64,000 nt of DNA from Allium sativum. Its lineage: Eukaryota > Streptophyta > Magnoliopsida > Asparagales > Amaryllidaceae. The translations under genes were made by a program, and so were the position numbers. Positions 34,226-45,874 of this stretch are shown here, piece after piece (the stretch's first letter is position 1; each line of letters begins with the position of its first letter). The stretch spans positions 91,160,599 through 91,224,598 of the forward strand of contig CM060911.1 in the NCBI GenBank assembly GCA_030737875.1. Direction: 5' to 3'. Below the pieces are notes generated by a model. The model was not told the origin of the DNA and did not search any database. It saw nothing but the letters and a program-made list of their open reading frames with translations.

Positions 34226-34228
34226 CGT

Positions 34229-37200
34229 TGAGACGACCCGAAATCCTGTTCTGACGAAGACAAGGGTTATCTTTGGAATATAACACAGAAACAGATAATA
34301 GCAGAACAAAATTAAATAAATACACCAGATAATGAACAATAGAATATACTAGATAAAAGTAATCATTAGAGTTACACAGTGTACAGGATCTTACTTAGCA
34401 CAAATACAGTTCAGCTATACATAAATGTCTACAGCGGAAAACAAACAAAATATGTACAATAGGAGCTGAACAGCATAAAAAGAGATAAATGATAGAATCC
34501 ATCTTCAGCTCCAGCTATCCAGAGAAAGAACCAGCTAAACCTGAATACAAGGCTGCCCGTGTAGAAAAAGGGGCACCCGAGTTTGAGAGTGAAACAAACT
34601 ACGAGTCAGTCATAGGAATGGTATGAGAAATCTACTCAACATATATATAATTTGGCAAATCACAGGACCACGCCACTTTCATGGAACGGGTTTACTCCAT
34701 TGGATTGCCAGTGCTTTAAAACAAATCTTTCTTTTAAACATCGCTATGCTTTTTATAAAAATGAAGCCGTTATAAGACTCAGTTCCCATCACGCAATTCA
34801 ACGCAAACCGGAGGATAGAGTTTTTACCTTATAACGGCCAAAATATGCTTGATACGAATAAAAACAAAGGCATTTGATATTATTGCTAGTGTTTATATGT
34901 TTTGAAAACAATTTGAATCATAAATATCAATCATAGACGGCATTAATGCCCCATACCAATATGTCGCCATATATAGGTATACAATCAAAACCGCACAGTC
35001 ACGTATTTGGAAATTGGATTTCCATCATGAACCAAGGCAAAAGATAGTCCTTACCGACTTCGTGACTCTCTAGCCCGAGCCACAGGGTCAGAGCGCATCG
35101 ACCCTTGGATCGTTAGGGCCGGTCCACCGATGTGGATTAAAATGCTTGAACAATACGTTTCCCCGCCCTTTGGGGCGTAAACGAGCCAACGAACGACTCC
35201 ATCGGACCCGGATCGTCCGATCAAACCGAGGCACCTCGCAACAGCAACAACCACATAGGTGAAAAGTATATAAATATCAGGGCTGGTAGGTCACTGACAC
35301 CACCCTAGCTAGAAAGAAACGCATGCCCTCCCTGAGGTCCTTCTCCCGTTTCTGGTTCATACCGGGGTGTGAGGCTCGCGAATTTACGTTATACACAAAG
35401 GTACGCCACACAGGCGGTGCTTTGATCATCACCACAAGACTTTGCTTTTCAACAGAAGCCCTGATCTCTGCATCTTAGCATGCCACACAGGCAATTCATG
35501 CCATGCGACTGATGTCCATCGATATACAACCTCTGAGCTCGTGCGTCTCAGAGAAGGGCGTTAAGCAAAAGAATAATTTTTCCGCCGCCAAACAGATGTA
35601 TACTTAATAGAGAACAATCGACATAGAATAAAATCCAATGTCAGACACACAGTCCATTTACAAGTCCGTTCTGGGTCTGAACGAAACCGGAGGCACTAAA
35701 TACCTCGCAAACCCTTCGATCACCACGTACGTCTGGACGATCACCACTCATTATCCATATTTCGGGATGCCTCCCAATCAGGACCTCGGTTACCATCCAA
35801 ACGAGGTGAAGATCTCCGGTCTTCGACCGTCGTCTTCATCTTCGAATTTCAATCGTCGGTCAATTATTTGAAATGAGAATTAACTCGGCCTTTTCAAATA
35901 ATTCACGTATATTTAGAATTTCAAATCAATTTATTTCAATGGTTAAATTATTCGACAACACCAATATTGTTCTTTAATGTAATTTTCACACCAAACACAT
36001 TCAACCATCAAATACAACATAAATCGAGCAAATTCAGTTTATTTCCACTCCATATTGTTTATGGTACTTTATAATGATTTATCGCTATTTTTATTTATTT
36101 TAAAATAGCCCATTTATTCAAAACGACGCTTCGGGCCATAACGCGGCCGTGGCGCTGTTTTTCTTCAGATTTGATTTACACATATCTGAAAATCTAACCG
36201 TTTGATCTTCACAAAATTTACATCATTAGAAAGGTCTTTTCAAAACGAATCCAACGGTTCCAGTTTCGGGAAAATCCGACGGTCGGATCTCCCGGTACAA
36301 TCGTTTGAAATTTCGATTTCAAAATACGAACTGCAGCGTCGTTATTCGATTAAATATATAATTATATTTATATATATATAAATATAATCGCTTCTGGCGC
36401 TGTTTTTCATCAGATTTGAATTAAACATTTCAAACAATCCAACCGTTGGATTTTTACAAGGTTGGTGCCGTTGGAAAGATATTTCCAAGGCGAACCCGAC
36501 GGTTGAGGTTTCGGGAAAATCCAATGGTCGGATTTCCCGCACTAGTTGTTTGAAATCACGGTTTCAAAATACGAACTGCACGGCCTCGTTTCGTTTTAGT
36601 TTTAATTTTATTTTTTTTATATAATTATATAAATATAGTTCATTCAACAATTCCTATATCGTTTTCATTTCAAATATTTCACTAACGCTTTAAAATTTTG
36701 GAAAATTTCGCCATAACCTCCCCTGCACCGGGAGCATCGGGAAATCGCAAATAGCTTTCCCGGTCCTTCTAATCTCAAAAAGAAAAAGAAAAAGCCAAGC
36801 GGCTAGCCAACAGGCTCATAAAATCATCACCCAAACAAAACAGTAAATGTGTACCTATTTGTCGGGCACAAAATTTTATTCCTCTTCTCTAGCCCCTTTG
36901 CTATAACCTGTTCAATGAATATGCATGTACATATATATACAGTTCTTATCATTTATCATTCTCTATTCAACTTCATATTTGATTTCTATTTGGTTTAAAA
37001 ACACCATTCACTTTAAGGTTACATACATAGGTACAAATCATTTCATTAGTTAATTAATGAATATTTCAACTCATATATGTTTATTTTGAACAAGTGGCTA
37101 TTTTTAACACTTCACATTTCAATGATTCATGCATACAATAAAAATGTGATTTTTATTGTAGAACAACTCATTTCAAAACACTATTATTTTGATATACTTC

Positions 37201-39541
37201 ATATTGGTGATAAAAATAGGATTTTTATCATAAAACAATTTCTTTTAAAACGAGATTATTTTACACATTTCATATAGTCGATAAAAGGTGATTTTTTTTA
37301 TTATCAAACAATTTATTTCAAAATATGAATACCATTCAACACATGAATTTCAAATCAATGAATGAATATCGATTCAACACATGAAGGTTTTCTATAGTTT
37401 CTATGTATAGATAAAAATGTGATTTTTATATTTAAAACGCGAATACCATTCAACACATGAATTTCTAATCAACGAATGAATATCAATTCAACACATGAAG
37501 GTTTTCTATACAATGGATAAATATAGTTTAAGAAAATGAAAATAATTCAAACACACGAATATTATTCAAAATTTCGGCAGCATAACGGTAGGGTAGTTAA
37601 AACCGGGACCGTCCCTAGTACGGCTCCTCGCTCTACCTTAAAACCTCGCGGTTTTTGACAATGGGGATCATGCATCTAGTTCGCACGCAGGCGGCATGTA
37701 TATATTTATTTCATTTCCACAAACTAATCCTATGTGGTTTCAACCAAATATTTCTCAACCACAAACGGGTATTTTTCAACCATAATCAATCAATATCAAC
37801 CACAAACAATCCCAAACAATCATTCGCTATCAATCAATTTTCACAACAATTTCAACCAATAAATATCGTCCATGGTTTGTGGACGAGGGGCGTATATATA
37901 TATATAGCAATTCACTTTTATTTCAACACATATATAATTTTTACAACGCATATATAACTTATACATCGAACGTACAACTTATACAACGCTTATACAAGAG
38001 ATGTACAACGCTTATATAACTCATACATCGACTATATAATTTATACATCATCGTTTTCCACATTGTTTATAAATTAGAAATCTCACATTGGGTTTCCACT
38101 TCACCAAAAATAGCAGAAGGCTCAGAAAAATATGCGGTCTCTTTTAAAATGTAGAAGGCGTCCACACGGTCACGATGTTTCCTGTTTCATCGAATTTCGT
38201 TAACGAACGAGAAAGATATAATTTTTCAAAGGTTTGCAACACTTTAAAACTGTTAAAATCAGTTTAAAATAAAAACTGACGTTATACCTCAGTTTCGTTC
38301 AAATCTAGGTTTTAGATTTTCGCAAATTCCGTAGCTCGATGTCCAGATCAGGTTGCACTACGACGTAGGGGGTGGAAATGGCTTTCCGGTGCTGGGACCC
38401 ATCTTCAGTTCGACGGCGTCAGGAACCCACGGCGGCGGTTGCAAACGGCGAACTTCGTGGCTTTGATTCGAGCGATATACTCAATGAAAAAAAATCAAAC
38501 TTGGTATGGATTGGAAGGTCTCGACACGCTCTACAAAATTCCCAACAGGATGGAGGTCTAATTTTGAGCTGATTGAGAGGAATCGAGGAGAGAAGGTCTG
38601 GGGTAATTTCCGTCGTTCGTCGGCGAAGGGAATCGGGGAGAGAGAAAAGCTTTCGATCAATGAAATTTATTTATTTATTTATATATTTTTAAATTTCGAA
38701 AATACCCCTTTCACTCATGAATCCCAATTCAAACCCAACGACTGTCGTCCCTAGCGTTTTACCCCCATTCCGAACACAATGGGATATGTTTCGAAGGCCC
38801 ATTCGAATGTTTCAATCAGTTTTCATTCAAATCTAAATATAAAATATTCAATATTTAATTTGAACGTGTATTTCAATTTGCCAGGGCCACGAATTGATTC
38901 GAAAAATTCCAGAAAAATAAATCTAACTTTGTTTTGACGATACAGTCCCAACAAAACTAGTTTCGTCGAATTCTGAGACCGTTTGCAAAAAGGGCCATTT
39001 TTGGTCGATCCAATTTAACTGTAATTGACCAAAACACATTTTCTTTTGCCACGCTCACATTCTAGCTTCAAAAATTATGAAATTTGAAATCTAGCAATAA
39101 CTTCTCATCCTGGATCCAATAAAGTGGTTTCGTCGAATTCCGAGGTCGTATGCAAAATGGCCATTTTCACGGGCTATATAAATTCCATAGCGACCGTTCT
39201 GAAAATTCATTCGGCCATAACTTTTGCTTTCCGCTATGAAAATTCGATTTTTCAGATTCGTTAGAAAGGTATTCATTAACAGATTTAAATATTTTTGGTT
39301 TCACTAAAATCCGTTTTGTTTTGCACCCGGTATAGTCCGACAAAGTTTGAATTCAATTTCTGAAACTGCAGCGCCATTTCAGGCCTTGTTTATAATCATA
39401 ATTAATTATATTCGTTTTCAATTGTCGATTCAAACTCAGTTTTCATCTCTATTATTGGAAATATTTATTTAAATATTTAAAATCCATTATTTTAGCCAAT
39501 TTAAAAATTTTAAATTGGTTCAGATATTCTGGGTCGTTACA
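34229..39541 (-). mobile_element. Element D, 5' LTR (5.31 kb)
   Basis: This is the promoter-bearing LTR of the autonomous element. It begins on the - strand at 39541 and ends at 34229. It repeats all structures of the 3' LTR: a TATA-like box near 38680, a GC-rich leader, a donor at 38288/38287, a (TA)7 run at 37893, the captured internal block at 36700-36920, two diverged modules at 36143-36590 and the stem-loop at 35862-35903. No gene. Confidence 0.95.
38287..38690 (-). promoter_or_regulatory. LTR promoter, GC-rich leader and splice donor (5' LTR of D)
   Basis: The same layout as at 28171-28570, here in the position that would drive gag-pol. The donor ACTGAG|GTATAA has its exon end at 38288. 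Confidence 0.45.
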
Positions 39542-39546
39542 AACAC

Positions 39547-40871
39547 GTCCTAGATCATCCGTAAGAAATGAAGAAATGTCAATCTTCACATAATTCACAA
39601 TTACAAATTTTCTTCTCACATACAATATACACCAAGCATTATTTTGTGGACTAATTCTATTTGAACCCATGTTTTTACTGAGTAAACCCAGAAAAACGAT
39701 GAACATACCGCATTTGTTTTGCAATGTTTTTCTTCTTCCAATTCTCATCATACCTCGTAGAGCTTCAATGAGATTCTTTAGTTTACCTCGTAGAGTCCCT
39801 ACGAGATTATTTAGTGTATCTCGTATGGACCCTACGAGGTGACCTAAAGGCCCCTAGTATGGTTTCTACGAGATACACTAAAGAATCTCGTAGAGCCTGT
39901 ACGAGAGGGAGTAAAATTGTTTTTTTTAATAATACATGGGTGAACTCAACAAAATGCTGGATTCCTCCTATTTTCCAGTTTTTCTGGGTATACTCAGTAA
40001 TTTCTTGGATCTAAGTAGAATTTAACACAAATTCCAAATTATCCATATAAATTAATTGGAATATTTAACAAATTGGACTTACAATTCATTTTCTTAGTTT
40101 ATTCCACTTTTGATTATTGAAAACTTTTGTGGAAATAAGGATTTTAGTTACATAATTTTCTATTATTAGTCCCGTTATCTTGAATACAAGACTCAAAGAG
40201 AAGATGGAATAAAGAATTGGGATAAACTAAGATTTAAATAGGAATTCTAAAAATGTAGAACTCCATCGGATTTATATATATGTAATTAAGATTCAACCCA
40301 CAGGATTGGCATATATTACACATTAATTACTCTCATCGATTGCTAGTGTAAGCTACAAAATTATTTTCTATATTAAATGATTGCATACACTACACTCAAT
40401 TTGCATATGAATATTTACCAATAATCAATCAGCCTTAGATAATTGAATTTTCAAATTTACACATATTACTATTTCCGACGCTAAAATTTCAAACAATCAT
40501 AATTTCTCCGTTTGAACTCCAATCGGAATATATGAAAATTCTTCAGAAAATCATGGTAAAAACAATGATATAAGTTTCATGGTCAAATTTCAACATCTTC
40601 TAAATGTCCATTTTTACCGTTTTCTAATTTTATTAGGTAAGTCCATATTAATTAATAATTATAAGACGTGGGGTAGTACGCGATGTTTTTAAATTTTGTT
40701 TTTGAGAATGAACAACCGGTTGTATATATTGAAACTTAATCTTTGGTGTTTAAAAAAAATCAAAATTATATTTGATTTTTGACTAATTTTCGTTCTTCAC
40801 AAGAAAGAACTTGAAAATTCTGATTTTGAAAGAGCAAATAAATTGTTATTTTGACAAAAAAAAGCATGGAA
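39547..40871. repeat. Host tandem duplication, copy 1, right part
   Basis: Continuation of copy 1 after element D, matching 62395-63714. It holds the foldback element below and otherwise AT-rich non-coding DNA. Similarity is lost where element F starts in copy 2. Confidence 0.9.
39663..40000. mobile_element. Foldback (MITE-like) element, copy 1
   Basis: The outer inverted repeat is TTTTTACTGAGTAAACCCAG near 39672 against its imperfect complement near 39980-40000. Nested inside, 39799-39825 pairs with 39867-39893 at 26 of 27 positions around a 41-base loop. Flanking CTCGTAGAG words repeat in both directions. The whole can fold into one long hairpin. It could be a non-autonomous DNA transposon or a small-RNA precursor. 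The same element is in copy 2. Confidence 0.6.
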
Positions 40872-41191
40872 TTCTGATTTGATGTTACTACAAAAGATAC
40901 TAACAAAGTAAAACAATAATGGCAAGTAATTAACAGAAATATTTGGAATTGACAATCGTGCAGTGCGTTCCAGGAATGCATATCATGTATATCCATTATA
41001 CTTTCTTCACTAATCTTTTATTAAGCTCATTATACATATATCAATAAACAATAATTCTATTGACAATAAAATATACATTCATGTATAAATATATTAACAT
41101 ATATGATAACAATTAACATTCATGAATCTTCCAATTTCTGCACATTAATTAGAATTATGGGATTTCAAGTCCAATTTCCACAAGAATTTGT
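40872..41191. other. Single-copy AT-rich spacer
   Basis: Upstream region of the small gene at 41260; no gene or repeat seen besides T-rich and A-rich runs. Confidence 0.5.
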
Positions 41192-41199
41192 CTATATAA
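41192..41199 (+). promoter_or_regulatory. TATA box of the secreted peptide gene
   Basis: CTATATAA lies 61 bases before the ATG, followed by a CA-rich leader, as in many highly expressed short plant genes. Confidence 0.65.
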
Positions 41200-41259
41200 C
41201 CAACCATCCACTGTATCCTTAACATGATATTCATAAAACAAAACTAAACAAAAGAAAAG

Positions 41260-41478
41260 ATGATGAAAAGAGTTAGTATTATATTTCTAGTTTGTTTGCT
41301 CATTACTGCTATGTCTGCAGACGTTGTGTTATCAAGTCTTAAGCCGCCTAGAACACCACCAAACCCTGGCACTGGACCTTGTATCAACTGCAATATTGAT
41401 GATGATGCTGACTATCAGGTAAGCCCGCCGCTAGCTCCGCCGAGGAAGACAATGGCTGATGATCTTCATTCAGATTAA
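41260..41478 (+). CDS. Small secreted proline-rich peptide (72 residues)
   Basis: The product starts with a clear signal peptide: Lys-Arg near residue 4, then a hydrophobic core to about residue 20, with Ala or Ser cleavage sites near 18-25. The mature part is proline-rich (Pro-Pro-Arg-Thr-Pro-Pro-Asn-Pro near 28-36), has one Cys-x-x-Cys pair (Gly-Pro-Cys-Ile-Asn-Cys), an acidic run Asp-Asp-Asp and an acidic tail. It should be exported and may be a signalling or defence peptide precursor; I do not recognise the family. A TATA box and a good ATG context support a gene. An in-frame CAG|GTAAGC at 41418/41419 could be a splice donor; joining it to TTCCAG at about 41681 would change the last 20 residues. 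Confidence 0.6.
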   Translation: MMKRVSIIFLVCLLITAMSADVVLSSLKPPRTPPNPGTGPCINCNIDDDADYQVSPPLAPPRKTMADDLHSD

Positions 41479-42329
41479 TTCGAACGCTTGCTTATTACGT
41501 AAACCACTGGGTCATTGAAATATGTGTTGTTCTTTTTATCTGCTTAAAATTCGCATCTTATTGATGAATGTAGAACAAATTTTATATTAAACTTTGTGTT
41601 GTGAGGAAACTTGAGATTTTTGATGGAACATAAAATGTAGGTGTCAAAATTTTCAAGTGGCTACAAATTTCTAATTCCAGGTATTAGAGCGTTTTGGACT
41701 CTGTGGATGATTTTGCCTTCGTTTGTACATTTAAACATCAATTTGATAACAAGAACTAATTAATTGTAATCTCATTTAGTTCGGTTCATTCTATTGAATT
41801 CAAGTTAGAGGTTTGCTAACATCAGTATCCAAAGGAGACCGTCCATACTGATTGCTAGCTATTGGTAATTAGGGCAAGATTATAATGACTTTATTTTATA
41901 AATTGTACAATATCAAGCGGTTCCCTATGTTATCGTATCAGCCATTAGCATGATAAGTATTTCATCCCTCTAGTGGAGCAGCATTCTACTTCAATTTATT
42001 TGTAAATATTATGATTTGTATTCAAATCTCAGGCAAGTTTCCTATGATATAACCAATTTTCGATGAATATTTAATTAACGAGAAAACTAAGTGGTACTAG
42101 TACGAATGCACATGGAGTTTTTAATGTCAATGAAATCGATATATTTGTAACTATATTTTGCGGATATGCTAAAGTATACTTTTTATATTATCATTTAAAT
42201 GCTCAATACATGAATATAGGAACCACTAAAAGAAGAAATCATTGACATGAAATAATCAGCAACAACTGGTGAAAATTTGACAAATCAGCTATTTATCAAA
42301 TAGCTTGTAAGACATAAAATTTATCAATT
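41479..42329. other. Non-coding AT-rich stretch
   Basis: The 3' flank of the peptide gene and spacer DNA. Apart from the possible acceptor near 41681 I see no gene, repeat or RNA. Confidence 0.5.
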
Positions 42330-42640
42330 ACTTTGCATGTCTTTGATTTTAAAAGTCTTATCAGAACATTTTAACGGTAGATGCCTCAAAGTGATGGTTC
42401 GGGTAGTGTAAGTAGAACATGTAATTAGGTGGAAATGGTTGATTGTTAACAAACCAATCTTCCTCTTTCTTACAACGAAAAAAATGTAAGTTATCCATAA
42501 TGTGAAGTTCAATTCTCCTATCTTCACATTCAATCTCAATTTCAAGTCACATGATCTAATTGTTGGTTGGATCACACCATACTTGAAATTAATGAATTGA
42601 TACAACTCATCAATGAACGATTGGGATGGGCTTAGGACAT
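42330..42640 (-). pseudogene. Possible degenerate coding remnant
   Basis: On the - strand one frame covers about 93 codons, and after a run of seven T near 42475 a neighbouring frame carries a composition more like protein (Lys-Lys-Glu-Glu-Asp-Trp-Phe-Val-Asn-Asn ...). This could be an old gene with a frameshift in a homopolymer. I cannot assign a family and it may be chance. Confidence 0.2.
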
Positions 42641-43100
42641 AAAGACACGAAAAATAACTACAGAGGAATTTATTACATAATGTACATCAAAATAGCTAGA
42701 GATGGTGCATAATAGAAGCAAATAACATTTAAGTGCACAGATTCACTCAAGAAACACATTTTATATGTGTTTGTGAGTTGAAGTTTAAGATATATATCGG
42801 TATTTTATGCCCATAAAATAAATACTTTTAGTTTAACAATTTCATGTTATAACGTTGAAAACAATGATATAATTTTTCTATTTAAAATAAAACTAATTTA
42901 GTTTATACTAAGAAAATCCATTGCACTAACTACCGTAAAGTTTTTTATAAAGTACATACTAGACTTATACTCATTAAATAATTCTTTTATAATATATTTA
43001 ATTAACCTTAAAATCTTTCCATCTAAGCACATCCAAATTCATACTACGGTGACAATTTTAATGATAAACTAACTCAATCATATTCATCATACGAGCGTAT

Positions 43101-43178
43101 AGGCACGCGCTTCGCACGTGGTGATGACACGCGTTTTGCGCATGGTGACGGCATGCGCTTCGCGTGTGACCATGGCAC
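43101..43178. repeat. GC-rich ~27-base imperfect triplicate
   Basis: Three units around CACGCGCTTCGCACGTGGTG, CACGCGTTTTGCGCATGGTG and CATGCGCTTCGCGTGTGACC stand out in AT-rich surroundings. CpG-rich; function unknown. Confidence 0.75.
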
Positions 43179-43439
43179 GATGTGTTCTTTCTAGTATGCT
43201 AAAAAATAACTTCGCAGGGAGTAAAGATATACTAAGAAAACTACTTTGCAGAGAGTAAAGAATAGACTTATAATTTATAGATGTGGTGGAGGTGGTTTAG
43301 ATATGAAATTGTATAAACTGGTAAATATGCCTTGAAAGATCAAAGTGGGGTAGAACTTGATTTATTTGAAAGGGATAAAACATGGCATCCTTTTAATAGA
43401 TAGGAGAAACATGTTTGAGGGTATTTGGAGCATGGTATA

Positions 43440-43484
43440 CGTATTAGAAATTAATTGTAGAAATGAATGATATTAAATAAATAA

Positions 43485-43519
<35 letters not shown>

Positions 43520-44530
43520 TAGGAAGTGAAGGGAAGAGAAGTGGTCAAAGAATTAATGATAACTAATATATGTTACAATTATAATTGATGTACGCGGGTT
43601 TCAAGGGGTTGACTACTTTTAGATAAAGTAATTAAAATATATACAGATAAAAAGAGAAATGGTTAAAGAATTAACGACAATTAAGTTACATTACAATTAT
43701 AATTAACATACGCAAATTTCAAGGGAATGATTGTTCTAAATAAAGTGATTAAAAATGGGATGTACATATTATATAAAGTAAAGTAGGAAATAAAGTTTAA
43801 AAAGGCCACATAAAGTAGAAAATAAGTAAACATATAAACATTTGGATTTCAAATATGATTAAGTAGAAATAAATTTGCGGAATTGATATATGTATCAGAA
43901 ATTAATTATAGAAATAGTCAAAGAATTAATGATAATTAAAGTATGCGAATTTCAAGGGATTGATTGCTTCTAAATAAGACAATTAAAAAAATGGCATATA
44001 CGTATTTTATAAAGTCAATTTGGAAATAAAGTTTTAAAAAAGCTATATATGTATTAGAAATTATTTATAGAAATAAATTTGCGGAATTGATATATGTATC
44101 AGAAATTAATTATAGAAATAAATGATATTAAAAATATACATATAAGAAGAGAAATGGTCAAAGAATAATGATAATTAACGTACGCGAATTTCAAGGGATT
44201 GACTACTTCTATATAAAGTGATTTAAAAAATGGTGTATACGTGTTATATAAAGTAAAGTAGGAAATAAAATTTAAAAAAAGCTATATAAAGCAGAAAATA
44301 AGTAAACATATAAACATTTGGATTTCAAATTTGAAAATATAATTAAGTAGAAACAAATTTGTGGATTTCAAATTTGAAAATATAATTAAGTAGAAACAAA
44401 TTTGTGGAATCGATATATGTATCAGAATTTAAATATAAAAACGAATGATATTAAAAATGTATACATATAAAAAGAGAAACAGTCAAAGAATTAATGATGA
44501 TTAATATACGTTACAACTATAATTGATGTA
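43440..44530. repeat. Diverged irregular tandem repeats
   Basis: A unit containing GTCAAAGAATTAATGATAA, then ACG(C/A)GAATTTCAAGGG, and AAAGTAGGAAATAAA recurs at about 43540, 43660, 43915, 44153 and 44481, with spacing from 120 to 330 bases. A (TA)n-(CA)n microsatellite lies at about 43483-43520. No gene. Confidence 0.75.
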
Positions 44531-44995
44531 CACAAATTATAATTAATAATGTTTGAATACTTATCTACATGTGACACAAATTAAGTAAAGGGCATTTTCG
44601 TCAGTTTAGGTGTACACAAAAAAAGTGTGACACCAAACATATTCCAATTATTAGTAAAGATATAAGCTTACATCATAATTGTAATAAGATACTATAGCCA
44701 CAACAATTACTTCATTCAAAGATTTCATTATGCCTTCGAAAATAACGAAAAGGAAAATGAGATCTATCAAGTTAGATAATTACTAGTATAAGATATTTAG
44801 TTAATTTTTAATTAATGGATGCCAAATGATATGATACTAATGTTAAGTCTTTTAATAGATGCTTTCATACGTGAATAATATTATATCTGCATCTGAAGTA
44901 GAAATTATTTTCAAATATAATAATGCATATGTGGATAAGACAAATACCAAATATTTATCATATACATAAACGATCAATAAATCTAAAATTAAAAA

Positions 44996-45226
44996 ATGGC
45001 TTCACGTAAAATATGTATTACATTTATATTTATTTTTCCCTTGTTTATTTACGAAAAGTTTAAAAGTAAAAAATTCATTGATACTTGGTGCATACAACAT
45101 TCAATTTCTCCATGTATAGGCAGCATACAAAACTATGGAGCAGCACATTGGATCATTCTGAAGAGCTGCGAATATTGGGTATGCAGTATGCATTATCAAG
45201 AAAATGACACCATTTTAGCGCATTAA
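44996..45226 (+). CDS. Possible small secreted cysteine-containing peptide (76 residues)
   Basis: The frame begins with a signal-peptide-like segment (residues 1-19) and then has Cys at 32, 40, 58 and 63 (C-x7-C-x17-C-x4-C). In copy 1 the first exon part is cut off by element G and the frame has a stop (TAA near 19666). The opposite strand carries a different protein-like remnant over the same bases, so at most one reading is real. No family recognised. Low confidence. Confidence 0.25.
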   Translation: MASRKICITFIFIFPLFIYEKFKSKKFIDTWCIQHSISPCIGSIQNYGAAHWIILKSCEYWVCSMHYQENDTILAH

Positions 45227-45874
45227 AATCTACATCAAAGCGTAATTGAGAGCCTAAACCTTGTAAATATCACTCTTCCATCAATAATTGCCAGTATTTC
45301 CAACCTTCCAACACCGCATACAGTTTGCCGAATTGCTCCCGTATGGAATTGATGGAACTGAAGTGGTAACAAACCTAAGATTCATGTTTTGGTTGAACAT
45401 CATAAGCTGACCAGAATTCAATTATGAAGCAATCTGTTTAAAATTGATTGAGCTTGAGGACTTGTTAGTATTTGCTTGTGGATTTTAAAAACATGATGTA
45501 CTCGGTTGCTTTTGATTTTACTAGTTCTTAATCTTATAGTAGTCATGGTACAAAATGCCTTTTTCCAACATAGATTATTTAATTCCTGAGATTCGAATGT
45601 ATATTGTATATGAATTATTGTCTCATTTTTTGATCTAAAAGTAGTTAATGGTGCTATTATTCCTATTCTTAGTCGCTATTTATGCATCGGTTGGTTTCGG
45701 AGAATTATATGTAATAGAGAATTTTTTTTTTATATAAACATACTTATGAGACGGTGCATAAAACTATATAAAAGAGTTTGATCGAGTTGCTGATCAATTA
45801 GCACTCCACATTTACAGTTAGGCACTTTAGATTTGTTCATACTTACAGCAGCTGCTGGGACATGGAAAAAAAAG
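45043..45874. repeat. Host tandem duplication, copy 2, left part
   Basis: Matches copy 1 from 19647. At 45043 the sequence reads through GTTTATTTACG without an LTR, which shows the empty insertion site of element G. It is cut at 45874 by element C; the target-site duplicate aaaag is 45870-45874 and 58800-58804. Confidence 0.9.
45090..45370 (-). pseudogene. Unidentified coding remnant, copy 2
   Basis: The same - strand frame as at 19690-19965. It reads Gly-Trp-Lys-Tyr-Trp-Gln-Leu-Leu where copy 1 has a stop, but keeps the TGA after Met-Glu-Glu and another TGA further on. Inactivation therefore predates the duplication. Confidence 0.4.

Larger units (their letters stand above)
33980..34228 (-). 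promoter_or_regulatory. Leader of element D between primer site and gag
   Basis: About 250 bases with the primer-binding site at 34214-34225, two tandem hairpins at 34096-34174 and, next to gag, ATTTGCAG|A at 33992/33991, which fits a plant 3' splice site. If this acceptor is joined to the LTR donor at 38288/38287, an intron of about 4.3 kb containing the primer site and both hairpins would be removed from the gag-pol mRNA. Confidence 0.5.

Noticed and set aside
42324..42605. 93-codon - strand frame as an intact gene
   Set aside because: No recognisable domain and the more protein-like text is split across two frames; kept only as a low-confidence remnant.
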